Made by a program: the position numbers and the translations under genes. A DNA stretch of 42,567 bases from a virus. The notes under the pieces are model-generated. The model ran no database searches. It was not told the DNA's origin and saw only the letters and a program-made list of their open reading frames with translations. Location: positions 1 through 42,567 of the IMG/VR virus record IMGVR_UViG_3300034072_002197; one strand, written 5' to 3'. Below, piece after piece: positions 22,321 to 29,879 of this stretch (position 1 is the first letter of the stretch; every line of letters begins with the position of its first letter).

Positions 22321-22395
22321 CGGCTGGCATCATCCCCCCTGCCAGCCGGGGAGCATAGGCGGCGCGCAGAAATCTCCGGTGGGCTGCGCGCCGCC
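22321..22395 (+). other. Two strong hairpins between MCP2 and TMP1
   Basis: CGGCTGGCA/TGCCAGCCG (22321-22348, 9-bp stem) and GGCGGCGCGCAG/CTGCGCGCCGCC (22358-22395, 12-bp perfect stem). Neither has a T-tract, so they are more likely mRNA processing, stability or attenuation elements than simple terminators. They occupy the place where head-tail connector genes would lie in a complete phage. Confidence 0.55.
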
Positions 22396-22418
22396 GCTCC
22401 GAACAGAAGGAATTGACC

Positions 22419-24905
22419 ATGACAACCCTTATCGGTGCGCTTCGCGTCACGCTCGGCCTCGACAGCGCAGCGTTCGAAAAGGGCGCCAGCGCTGTTGAAA
22501 AGCGCGCCAAGGGCATGGTGCGAACCGTCGAGGCTCATGGCAAGGCCATGACTGACCTCGGCAAGACCATGTCAGTAGCCGTCACCGCGCCCCTCGTTGC
22601 GTTTGGCGTGAAGTCCGTGCAGGCGGCAATGGAGTCTCGCGACGCCATGGGCCAGGTCGAAGCCGCGCTTGCGAGCATGGGGTCGGCCGCCGGGCGCACT
22701 TCAGATCAGCTTGCCGCGATGGCTGGCAACTTGATGCACAACTCGCTCTACGACGATGACGACATCCTCAGGAAGGTGACCGCTAACCTCCTGACGTTTG
22801 GCAACGTTGCGGGGGAACAGTTTGACCGGGCGCAGCAAGCTGCAGTCGATCTTGCAGCGCGTATGGGGATGGACCTGCAGGGTGCGACCCTGCTCGTGGG
22901 CAAGGCGCTGAACGACCCCATCAAGGGCATGGGCGCGCTACGCAAGGCCGGCATCCAGCTTACCGAGCAGCAGCAGCAGCAAATCAAGGCTATGGTCGCG
23001 GTCGGCAATGCGGCTGGGGCGCAGAAGGTGCTCTTGTCCGAGCTCGAGAAGCAGTTCGGTGGCAGCGCGGCAGCCGCGCAAAAGGCAAACCCGTTCGACA
23101 CTCTCAAGGATTCGGCGGCTGACTTCATGGAAGCGGTCGGGGGCCAGCTTCTCGAGATCCTGCCCAACGTTACGGCTGCGCTCACCAAGGTTATCGACGC
23201 GTTCGGTGCGCTTTCGCCCGCCATGCAGCAGGGTGTGGTCTATGGCGGGTTGCTGGCGACCGCGCTCGGCCCTGTTCTTACCATAATGGGCGCGATCACG
23301 ACCGCGACCGCGCCATTTACCGGAACCCTCGCAGCGATCGCGTCGGAACAAGGTGTCTTGGCGGCTGCGCGCGCCGGGTTCATCGGCCTTGGCGCTGCGA
23401 TCGGACCAATGCTTGCGCCGCTCGCAGCGGTCGGCGCGGCGGGCTACATCATCTACCAGAACTGGGACAAGATCGGCCCCGTAGTGTCCGACCTTTGGGC
23501 CTCGATGCAAGCCGCGCTCGGTCCGCCCCTACAAGCATTGATTTCGAACCTGACGGCGACACTCACCGAACTCTGGAACGGCCCGTTGGGCGAAAGCCTG
23601 CGCCAAGTGATCGGCCTGATAGGTGACCTTGTGGTGTGGCAGGTCAAGGCGTTCGGGCCGGTGTTCATCGCGCTCTTGCGCAGCGTGGTGGACGTGGCCG
23701 GCGGCGTACTCAGCGCGATCGGCGATGCCCTGAAGGCAGTGTCTCGATTGCTCCAGGGCGATTGGGCCGGCGCATGGGAGGCGGCAAAGAGCGCTGCGGT
23801 CAACGCGTTCAAAGCGATCAATGCGGTTTTTCTGGGATTGCCCGGCTTTGTCGCTGACGTACTAATGCGGATGGTCGGCGCTGTGAATGAGTGGATCGGC
23901 GGGAAACTCAACGCAATTTGGGAAAGCGCTGCGCACAAGATTGAGTGGGTAAAACAGCAGTTCTACGACCTGTATGACGCTGTCGTCGGTCACTCCTACA
24001 TTCCAGACATGGTCGATGGCATCGCAGCGCAGATGCTCCGCCTCGACGGCGTCATGGTCGACAAAGCTGAAGCAGCTACAGCAAAAACTAAGGCGGCCTT
24101 CCAGAAGCTGGCCGAAGAACTACAGCCGCTGATGGCGCGCCTGTTTCCTGAGGCTGTCGCGCTAAACGAGTACCGGGACAATCAGAAGACATTGGACGCG
24201 GCGCTCAACAGCAAGGATCCCCGCGTCAAACTGTCGCAGTCTCAATATGACGAGGCCAAGCGTCGGCTGCATCTCGACGGTGCGGGCCTTGATCCGACTG
24301 CTCCGCTCGGCCCCAGTGCGATCGAGGGCATCACTTCGGGCCCGATTGTGGTCGACATCGACAAAATCAATGCAGGCTTGGACCGTCTGCGCGAAACCAC
24401 GACCGGAACATCGGGGCAGGTGGGCGTGGCAACTGTTCGCATTGCCCAATCCTTCAAGGATATGGCCGACGCGACGTTGAACTCGCTTCAGAACATGGCT
24501 AGCGCAATCAAGGGCGGCGGCTTCCTTGATATCTTGGGCGCTGTAATCGGCCTAGGCCTGCAGATCGGCAGCGTCGGGGCTTTCGGGAAGGGCCTTCAGA
24601 CGAGGCTCAACAGCACGCCGAACACTACGCCGACGATTCCGCAGTATGCCAACGGCACAAACTTTCATCCTGGGGGGTGGGCAGTCGTCGGCGAGCGCGG
24701 GCCTGAAATGGTCCATCTCCCAAGAGGCTCTGCGGTGACACCAAACGAGCGACTTGGTGGCAGCGTAACCAACAACTTTACCGGCAACCTTCTGACGCCG
24801 GAATTCTGGGCCCAGATCAACACCGGGCACGCTGTTGCCGCGCAAGCTGGCGGCGAGCTGGGATATCGCAAGGTGGTCAGCAAGGGGCGGAGGCGGCTGG
24901 CATGA
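22419..24905 (+). CDS. Tape measure protein 1 of the nested element
   Basis: 828 aa from ATG 22419 (AGAAGG upstream; an in-frame TTG at 22413 is not favoured). A siphovirus tape measure with an N-terminal helical region, hydrophobic central segments (about residues 275-460) and a C-terminal tail-tip motif (GNLLTPEFWAQINTGHAVAA). Residues 3-265 differ from TMP2 at only about ten positions, and the last 40 residues are nearly identical, while the middle diverges. Tape measures set tail length and bind chaperone and tail tip through their ends, so the protein looks compatible with helper tails. No tail chaperone or major tail gene accompanies it. Confidence 0.9.
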   Translation: MTTLIGALRVTLGLDSAAFEKGASAVEKRAKGMVRTVEAHGKAMTDLGKTMSVAVTAPLVAFGVKSVQAAMESRDAMGQVEAALASMGSAAGRTSDQLAAMAGNLMHNSLYDDDDILRKVTANLLTFGNVAGEQFDRAQQAAVDLAARMGMDLQGATLLVGKALNDPIKGMGALRKAGIQLTEQQQQQIKAMVAVGNAAGAQKVLLSELEKQFGGSAAAAQKANPFDTLKDSAADFMEAVGGQLLEILPNVTAALTKVIDAFGALSPAMQQGVVYGGLLATALGPVLTIMGAITTATAPFTGTLAAIASEQGVLAAARAGFIGLGAAIGPMLAPLAAVGAAGYIIYQNWDKIGPVVSDLWASMQAALGPPLQALISNLTATLTELWNGPLGESLRQVIGLIGDLVVWQVKAFGPVFIALLRSVVDVAGGVLSAIGDALKAVSRLLQGDWAGAWEAAKSAAVNAFKAINAVFLGLPGFVADVLMRMVGAVNEWIGGKLNAIWESAAHKIEWVKQQFYDLYDAVVGHSYIPDMVDGIAAQMLRLDGVMVDKAEAATAKTKAAFQKLAEELQPLMARLFPEAVALNEYRDNQKTLDAALNSKDPRVKLSQSQYDEAKRRLHLDGAGLDPTAPLGPSAIEGITSGPIVVDIDKINAGLDRLRETTTGTSGQVGVATVRIAQSFKDMADATLNSLQNMASAIKGGGFLDILGAVIGLGLQIGSVGAFGKGLQTRLNSTPNTTPTIPQYANGTNFHPGGWAVVGERGPEMVHLPRGSAVTPNERLGGSVTNNFTGNLLTPEFWAQINTGHAVAAQAGGELGYRKVVSKGRRRLA

Positions 24906-25168
24906 TCGAACAACAAGATACCGTTCCCGCGCCTGTGTTTCAGGCGCTGGCGATGGCATTCTACTGCCTTCACGACACGCTCGTATCCAAAGGGGCGCTC
25001 GACGAGGGCGAGGTGGGGTACAATCTCAGCAGAATGAGGTCAGACGACCCGATGTTCGCTGAGACACTTCAGCGCATTCGCAACAACCTAGATTCGATGC
25101 CGTTCCGGCCACAATCGGGACCATCTCTGCGCTTGGTCGAGACTAAGGAGGCAGGTGACAATGGCTAA
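24902..25168 (+). CDS. Small hypothetical protein downstream of TMP1
   Basis: 88 aa, ATG overlapping the TMP1 stop (ATGA). Soluble, helical, acidic. The equivalent position after TMP2 holds an unrelated 196-aa tail gene that also starts ATGATCGA, suggesting a recombination joint at the end of the tape measure genes. Function unknown. Confidence 0.62.
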   Translation: MIEQQDTVPAPVFQALAMAFYCLHDTLVSKGALDEGEVGYNLSRMRSDDPMFAETLQRIRNNLDSMPFRPQSGPSLRLVETKEAGDNG

Positions 25169-25670
25169 GGTTCTTCGCGTCGTCGCCGTAGTTGCGGGCG
25201 CAGTGGCGATCGCCGTTCCCGGCCTGCAGGCGCTCGCTCCTGCGCTCATATCAGCAGGCACTGCATCCACCATTGCCACGATAGCCAGTGTGCCCGCGAC
25301 ATTGTCCGCGCTGGGCGTTCAACTCATGAACGAAGGAAATTCCCATGACCCTACAGAACGGATTCGTGCAGGCTGGCGAAGTTCGCCTCTACTCCGACAC
25401 GGCTTGGATATGCCCGGAGACTGGCGCGGTCGCGGCTTTCTTCCCAAAGGGCTTTGTCTCGCAGAACGTAGTGTTTCCCTATGCGGTAATCACGACCATG
25501 ATCGGGCCAGGCCAGTGGCCGAATCCCATGGAGCACATCGTCACGCAGGTGAACTTGGACTTGCCAGGCAACACCTCAGAGCTTCTCGATTGCCTCGCTG
25601 GATTCGCCAAGTCTTACGCGCGATCGGGAGGCCTTTGCCGCATCCTCGCGGCTTCGTTCGGGTCGAGTGA
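25155..25670 (+). pseudogene. Fragment of a tail-tip (J-like) gene
   Basis: The first 57 residues (MAKVLRVVAVVAGAVAIAVP...) match the N-terminus of the tail-tip protein at 35903 (MAKVLRGIAVVAGAVALFVP), including the ISAGTATTIATVAS-type segment. After about 25325 similarity stops and the frame merely shadows the next gene. A good AGGAGG ribosome-binding site is retained, so a short peptide may still be made. This looks like the remnant of a deletion that removed about 590 codons of the tip gene. Confidence 0.65.
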
Positions 25671-26018
25671 CGAGCGACCGCGGCTGCATTTCATCGCGTC
25701 CGACGATTCCGATTTCGCTAGGGGCTTCGAACCCATCGAATGCTCTCCTATGTGTCCTCGCACAACACCTCGCCAACATACTTGCATGCGATGTCTCAGG
25801 GCGGCTTCAATCGACAGCGCATGCTCAATCAGATCGACTCGCAGCGGTTGAGCAAGTTGTCGGCGGCTTGCGCCTTGGGTGAGGTGCATGGCGTAGGTGG
25901 GGAGGTGATGGAGATCATCGTCAGACGCGAAGGCGTTTCTGAACAGATCGTGCGAGTTTGGAACGACCGCCTCGATTGCCCCATCGATCCTAGCCGAGAC
26001 GAAGTCCTTACGGCCTGA
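25345..26018 (+). pseudogene. Tail-region hypothetical gene split by a frameshift
   Basis: ATG 25345 with AAGGAA upstream encodes a protein-like sequence (WICPETGAVAAFFPKGFVSQ ...). Near 25735 it switches to a Cys/Arg-rich shadow and ends at 25851. The sensible sequence continues in the -1 frame (25740-26018: MLSYVSSHNTSPTYLH... RVWNDRLDCPIDPS). One missing base in GAAATGCTC would explain it. It may be a true mutation, a sequencing error, or two coupled genes, since the second frame has an ATG. No equivalent exists in the main-phage tail region of this window. Confidence 0.55.
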
Positions 26019-26036
26019 GCTGCAGGCAGCGCCCTA

Positions 26037-26056
26037 CCTCCCCGGTTAAGGGGAGG
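26037..26056 (+). terminator. Hairpin after the frameshifted gene
   Basis: CCTCCCC-GGTTAA-GGGGAGG, a perfect 7-bp stem beginning 18 bp after the stop at 26018. There is no clear T-run, so termination is plausible but uncertain. The 26019-26351 gap has no credible gene. Confidence 0.45.
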
Positions 26057-26098
26057 CTTGCGCTTATGCGTCTGTGAGGGCAATGTCGTCCGTGGGCC

Positions 26099-26343
26099 TG
26101 AGAAACCCGGACCAGTGATAGCGAGTGGACCCGTTGGCGCGGTATCCGTTCGCGAATGCGAGCTTGGCGGCTCGCCTGAGGCAGCGCTTGGCGGCGCGCC
26201 CACTTCGGCTATGTAGCCGGGGGCGGCGCGCTATGTCCAGAGCGAAAGCTTAAAGGCGCGTCGGCTTGTCTCACTGGCAGGTTTCTCACCCCCGGCGATC
26301 GCCCGAAGCGGTCAACGGCCCTGAGAAAGCCGTCAACCAGTGA
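26099..26343. repeat. Three copies of a TGAGAAA...CCAGTGA composite motif
   Basis: TGAGAAA followed by CCAGTGA after 6 bp (26099-26118) and 8 bp (26322-26343), and an inverted copy with 4 bp between halves (TCACTGG...TTTCTCA, 26271-26288). They lie in the gene-free stretch upstream of the 26352 gene. They may be binding sites for an element regulator; spacing between halves is variable, which weakens the case. Confidence 0.35.
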
Positions 26344-26351
26344 GACCAAAC

Positions 26352-26726
26352 ATGTTCTATACCCCAAATTCGCCGCCCAGAGGCCCGACAGAGGCCGCTG
26401 GCGATTTCGTGGCGCGTGCACTGCCTCTCGGAGTGCCTGACAGGCCTGAAATCGCCGCGCTAGGCGAAAGCATCCTCTGCACCGCCGAATACGTCGGCTC
26501 GCTCGGCGAAGCCGTCCTGCTCTGCCTCGAAGAACTGCCCATCGAGCAACGCGGCGACAAGGTGCACCTCGCGGTCAGCCTGCTCAACCTGCTCGACGAT
26601 CAGGTGCGAATCCTGTTCGACCTCGCGGGCAAGGTAGAAGTCGCAGGTATGGAGCGCGCCGCGACCGATGCGGCGCTGTCCGACTGGATGGCCCTGAGTC
26701 CGGCAGGCACGGCCCCCTCGAAGTAA
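26352..26726 (+). CDS. Hypothetical protein next to integrase 2
   Basis: 124 aa from ATG 26352 (a GTG at 26340 would add four residues). Helical and acidic (AALGESILCTAEYVGSLGEA, then SLLNLLDDQVRILFDLAGKV), no recognised domain. A strong hairpin separates it from integrase 2. No good ribosome-binding site is seen at either start, so the start is uncertain. Confidence 0.6.
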   Translation: MFYTPNSPPRGPTEAAGDFVARALPLGVPDRPEIAALGESILCTAEYVGSLGEAVLLCLEELPIEQRGDKVHLAVSLLNLLDDQVRILFDLAGKVEVAGMERAATDAALSDWMALSPAGTAPSK

Positions 26727-26733
26727 GGCAGAC

Positions 26734-26761
26734 GTCCCGGCCGGGTTCGCCCGGTCGGGAC
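26734..26761 (+). terminator. Very stable 12-bp hairpin with TTCG loop upstream of integrase 2
   Basis: GTCCCGGCCGGG-TTCG-CCCGGTCGGGAC, twelve pairs including one G-T. It has no T-tract, so it may be a termination signal helped by other factors, or an mRNA barrier. It ends 17 bp before the integrase ATG and could insulate integrase 2 from readthrough of the head and tail genes. Confidence 0.5.
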
Positions 26762-26778
26762 AAGCACTGGAGATCAAC

Positions 26779-28014
26779 ATGGCAAGCGTGAGCAAACGCA
26801 AGTGGACCCACAAGGGCGTCGCGAGTGAGGCGTGGGTTGTGCGGTATGTGGACCGTGCCGGGAAGCAACGCTCGAAGCAATTCGACCGCAAGAAGGATGC
26901 GGACAACTACCGCACCAAGGTCGAGCACGAAAAGGCGGAGCGCGGACACATCGGTTATGTCGAGGTCAAGTCCGTCGCTGAGATTGCAAAGGCTTATGGC
27001 GCCCATGTCGATCGTCGCCTTGAAGATGCTCAGATTAAGCGCGGAACACACAAGAACATCGTGCAGGCGCTTCGCACCTCGATCCTTCCCCGGCTTGGCA
27101 AGATGCGCATTGAGGACGTCACCGCCGACCTGTGCGAGCAGTGGTTCACCGCGATCCGTTCGGAAGATGGACTTGCCGCCAAGACTGCGCAGGAGCGACT
27201 GGTAAAGCTGGGAGCAATGTTTGACTTCGCGATGCGGCGCAAGTTCGCGAGGTCTAACCCGGCTCGCGAGGCCCTGGCCAATATCGGCGGCATCAAGGCC
27301 AAGAAAATCAGGATACTCTCGCGCGATGAAATTGCAGCAATCCTGCGGGCGGCGCAGAAGCGCCGCCCCGGTCAGCATCGAAGCACGTGGCTGATGGCGA
27401 ATTGCGCGATTAACCTTGCGGCTTTCTCTGGCCTACGGTGCGGTGAAATTCTTGCCCTCCGCCTTGCAGACATCGATCTGGAGCGTCGCGTTGTGCACGT
27501 GAGGCACACGATCAACGCATGGGATGAACTCACATCTCCTAAGACCGAAAGCAGCCGACGTACTGTGCCTATCCCGGCGCACGTCGCCTCCATGCTGCGC
27601 GACTGGATTAGGGAGTATTACGTTCCCAATGACCGAACCCTCGTGTTCCGCGCGTGGCGAACACAGAACGGCAAGAGGGGAGGGGCAATTTCCATCTCGA
27701 ACTTCAACTCGGGTTACTGGCGACCTGTCACGGCTGCAGCCGGGATGGACCGGCCCGACGATCATATTCACTTCCATGCGCTGCGGCACTTCGCCGCGAG
27801 CTGGTGGCTGAAAAACCAAATGCCAATTCCTGAGGTTTCCGAACTTATGGGCCACGCCAGCCCGCAGGTAACATTGTCGATTTACGCTCACGCCATGGCT
27901 GACGATCGGGAGCGTGGCGCAGCGGTCGAGACGATGGCGCAAGCGTTCATGGGTTCACACAGTGCGCAAGAATTGCGCAACGGCCAATTTCTCTTGGAAA
28001 ATCAAGCGGCTTAG
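26779..28014 (+). CDS. int: Tyrosine integrase 2, integrase of the nested element
   Basis: 411 aa with GGAG before ATG 26779. It has an N-terminal arm-binding region with SKQFDRKKDADNY, a core-binding SAM-like domain (about residues 65-155) and the catalytic domain with R220 (SGLRCGE), K255 (SPKTESSRR), H333-x-x-R336 (HALRH), H359 (LMGHAS) and Y369 (SIYAH). All catalytic residues are present. It is not of the P4 type and is unrelated in layout to integrase 1. Its stop lies 3 bp before the attR core, as usual for integrases flanking their site. It should insert the element into CTTTACAC of the capsid gene. Confidence 0.94.
   Translation: MASVSKRKWTHKGVASEAWVVRYVDRAGKQRSKQFDRKKDADNYRTKVEHEKAERGHIGYVEVKSVAEIAKAYGAHVDRRLEDAQIKRGTHKNIVQALRTSILPRLGKMRIEDVTADLCEQWFTAIRSEDGLAAKTAQERLVKLGAMFDFAMRRKFARSNPAREALANIGGIKAKKIRILSRDEIAAILRAAQKRRPGQHRSTWLMANCAINLAAFSGLRCGEILALRLADIDLERRVVHVRHTINAWDELTSPKTESSRRTVPIPAHVASMLRDWIREYYVPNDRTLVFRAWRTQNGKRGGAISISNFNSGYWRPVTAAAGMDRPDDHIHFHALRHFAASWWLKNQMPIPEVSELMGHASPQVTLSIYAHAMADDRERGAAVETMAQAFMGSHSAQELRNGQFLLENQAA
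27962..27983. promoter_or_regulatory. TGCGCAA sites, right arm of the element
   Basis: GTGCGCAAG (27962-27970) and TTGCGCAACGG (27973-27983), the latter identical over 11 bp to the left-end site at 18593-18603. They lie inside the integrase 3' end, 35-56 bp from the attR core. Matching sites at both ends are expected of integrase or excisionase arm sites on attP. Confidence 0.55.
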
Positions 28015-28017
28015 AAC

Positions 28018-28025
28018 CTTTACAC
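28018..28025 (+). other. Right attachment core (attR) of the nested element
   Basis: CTTTACAC identical to attL. Immediately to the right ACACC-ATGC-GGTGT (28022-28035) forms a perfect inverted repeat spanning the core edge on the capsid-gene side, as often seen at tyrosine recombinase core sites. Confidence 0.82.
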
Positions 28026-28116
28026 CATGCGGTGTGAGGAGCGCGTTGCCCTGGCGATCAAGAAGCCCGGCGCACTGATCTACGGCGACTTTGACGCTGC
28101 GCTCGCGGCTGGTTGA
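28018..28116 (+). pseudogene. Separated 3' end of the main-phage major capsid gene
   Basis: In the capsid frame this reads LYT-MRCEERVALAIKKPGALI... ending YGDFDAALAAG and stop at 28114-28116. It aligns without gaps to the MCP2 end (ILGEERIGFAAKRPESLIYG). It has no start codon or ribosome-binding site of its own. Joined at the CTTTACAC core to the 5' part at 17222-18427 it gives a 434-aa capsid protein. Confidence 0.88.
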
Positions 28117-28127
28117 GCCGCACCAGG

Positions 28128-28151
28128 TGGGGGCGGTTAAGGCTGCCCCCA
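28128..28151 (+). terminator. Hairpin after the capsid gene end
   Basis: TGGGGGC-(10 nt)-GCCCCCA, a 7-bp stem followed by TCCTTT, 12 bp after the capsid stop. It is a weak terminator or an intercistronic element that would reduce expression of connector genes relative to the capsid gene. Confidence 0.45.
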
Positions 28152-28170
28152 TCCTTTCAGGAGATGAACA

Positions 28171-28461
28171 ATGGCCAAGACGGTCGATTATCTCGTCGCC
28201 CGCGAACATCAGGGCGACCGCCTAACTGAAGACGGCTCAGAAGTGCATCGCTTCATGGAAGGCGAAATTCGCAAGGCCGATCCCGCCATCGTCGCCAACC
28301 TCGTGAAGTCCGGTGTCCTCGTGGCTCCGAACGAAACGGAAGAGGAGGACGAACCGGTGGAGGAAAAGTCCGATGCTGCTCCTGCAAACAAGTCCGAGCC
28401 CGCCCCCGCGAACAAGGCTCAAGGCAAAGCTCCTGCCAACAAGTCCAAACCAAAGGACTGA
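28171..28461 (+). CDS. Hypothetical head-region protein with Ala/Pro/Lys-rich tail
   Basis: 96 aa, AGGAG 8 nt upstream. An N-terminal ordered part (DYLVAREHQGDRLTEDGSEV) is followed by an acidic stretch and an APANKS-type repeat at the C-terminus (PANKSEPAPANKAQGKAPAN). Proteins of this build often follow the capsid gene in siphoviruses. The function is unknown. Confidence 0.65.
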   Translation: MAKTVDYLVAREHQGDRLTEDGSEVHRFMEGEIRKADPAIVANLVKSGVLVAPNETEEEDEPVEEKSDAAPANKSEPAPANKAQGKAPANKSKPKD

Positions 28462-28502
28462 AACCCTAAGGCGCTGCGGCGCCGATATAAGGAACCTTTA
28501 TT

Positions 28503-28874
28503 ATGCGTCGTTTCAAGCTGACCGTCACCACGGCCGCCGATGGCACCGCAACGGCCTACACGCCTCGCCTTACCGGCAAGATCCACCAGATCGAGTACGT
28601 CAAGGATGGCTCGAACGCCTACACCGATGGCGTCGACTTCACGATCACCGGCGAAGCAACCGGCGTGGGCCTCTGGACCGAAGCCAACGTCAACGCCTCG
28701 GCAGTTCGCGCGCCGCGCATGCCGACTCACTCGCAGGTGGGTGTTGCCTCGCTTTTCGCCGCTGGCGGCACTGCCGTTCAGGTGCCGGTCGCACTCGCCA
28801 ACGACCGCGTCAAGATCACCCTCGCACAGGGCGGCAATGCCAAGGTCGGTGTGTTCCACATTCTCGTGGATTGA
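28503..28874 (+). CDS. Hypothetical head protein, possible decoration or head fibre
   Basis: 123 aa, AAGGAA 9 nt upstream. Beta-rich, with VGVASLFAAGGTAVQVPVAL and NAKVGVFHILVD. Position between capsid and connectors is where decoration or head-fibre genes sit. Assignment is by position and composition only. Confidence 0.6.
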   Translation: MRRFKLTVTTAADGTATAYTPRLTGKIHQIEYVKDGSNAYTDGVDFTITGEATGVGLWTEANVNASAVRAPRMPTHSQVGVASLFAAGGTAVQVPVALANDRVKITLAQGGNAKVGVFHILVD

Positions 28875-28970
28875 TCACCGCGGACCGGGGGGGCTCAACT
28901 CCCCCGCTTCCGAGAGCGCCGCTGCACTGTTTAGCGCGACGGCTCTCTCGCAAGCGAAAGGCCTTGATGG

Positions 28971-29528
28971 ATGGCTCTCATTCTTAGCACACCGGCCAGC
29001 ACGTTTCCTGTTAGCGTGGAAGCGGCAAAGGAGCAGTGTTCAGCCACCGGCACATCAGATTTCGACTTCATACTGCAGGGCTACATCAGCGCTGCCTGCG
29101 ACGCTGCCGAACTGTATCTTGGAAAGGCGCTGACGCAGCAAGAATGGAAGTTGGTGCTGGATGACTGGTCCAATGTAATCGAGTTGCCCCTCGGTCCGAT
29201 CACCAATTCAACTGTCGTCAGCTACTTGGACGAAAACGGCGATGAGCAGATCCTGGCGCCATCGGCCTATGAGATAGACGCTTACGGCTCGCCACCTCGT
29301 TTGCAGCCCGTGAACGGCCAAGCTTGGCCGAAACTCAAGGGCGGTCTCAATTCGGTTTCTATCACTTTTACAACTGAGCCCGCAGCTACGCCAAACTCTG
29401 TCAAGCAAGCCATCCTCATGATGGTCGCTTTCTGGTTCAGCAATCGAGAGGCTATCGGCAGCGCAATGACGGAAATTCCAATGGCTTGGCGGCACCTGCT
29501 TGACCCTCACGCGCGAGTGCAGATCTGA
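28971..29528 (+). CDS. Head-tail connector protein (gp6-like)
   Basis: 185 aa. The build matches HK97 gp6-like connectors: an N-terminal ASTFPVSVEAAKEQC helix, ISAACDAAELYLGKALTQQE, a beta region (ITFTTEPAATPNSVKQAILM) and a final helix ending in a PMAWRHLLDPHARVQI-type segment. It forms the ring below the portal. The stop overlaps the next ATG (TGATG). Confidence 0.85.
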   Translation: MALILSTPASTFPVSVEAAKEQCSATGTSDFDFILQGYISAACDAAELYLGKALTQQEWKLVLDDWSNVIELPLGPITNSTVVSYLDENGDEQILAPSAYEIDAYGSPPRLQPVNGQAWPKLKGGLNSVSITFTTEPAATPNSVKQAILMMVAFWFSNREAIGSAMTEIPMAWRHLLDPHARVQI

Positions 29529-29878
29529 TGCCGATAAAGCCGGCCGGTCGCCGCATTCACTCGATTCAGTTCCAGCGTCTTGCAGCGAGCGAGGACGCGC
29601 TGGGCGGGACCGATGGAAGCAACTGGACAGACCTTTTTTCTTCGCGCCGGCCCGCCGCGATCTATTTCGGCACTGGCGCAGAGCGAAGGGAGGCAGCCGC
29701 CGAGAAGGCGACGCTGGTTGCGACCTTCAACGTACTGGCTGACAGCTGTACACGTACTGTCACTGCCGCTGATAGAATCGAGTATGGTGGTAGCACTTGG
29801 GACATTACTTCGGTCACACCGATCGGTGGCGTAGTTCCGACAGAGTTGGATTTCACCGCCACGGCCAGCAAGGGCTGA
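29528..29878 (+). CDS. Head closure / head-tail joining protein
   Basis: 116 aa, Phage_H_T_join type: RRIHSIQFQRLAASEDALGG followed by a W-containing loop, REAAAEKATLVATFNV and TAADRIEYGGSTWDITSV. The family plugs the connector and docks the tail. Order (connector, closure, gp10-like, terminator) is canonical. Confidence 0.83.
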   Translation: MPIKPAGRRIHSIQFQRLAASEDALGGTDGSNWTDLFSSRRPAAIYFGTGAERREAAAEKATLVATFNVLADSCTRTVTAADRIEYGGSTWDITSVTPIGGVVPTELDFTATASKG

Positions 29879-29879
29879 C

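Larger units (their letters stand above)
18423..28025 (+). mobile_element. 9.6-kb integrative element (candidate capsid-encoding phage satellite) inserted in the major capsid gene
   Basis: Bounded by AGAATCTTTACAC (18423-18435) and AGAACCTTTACAC (28013-28025), inside a split capsid gene. Contents in order: terminator, palindromic arm sites, excisionase-like HTH, small coupled gene, TGTCGCA array, replication-type HTH gene, iterons and AT-rich segment, cos-like copy, small gene, prohead protease 2, MCP2, TMP1, small gene, tail-tip fragment, frameshifted gene, small gene, integrase 2, arm sites. All genes point the same way as the helper late genes. Terminase, portal, connectors, most tail genes and lysis genes are absent. 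This set fits a satellite that relies on a helper. Its gene order also follows a deleted phage late region, so a shrunken second prophage is the alternative. Confidence 0.88.

Noticed and set aside
28018-28116. Short independent gene behind integrase 2
   Set aside because: It has no start signal, and its translation aligns gaplessly with the C-terminus of MCP2, so it is the severed capsid gene end.
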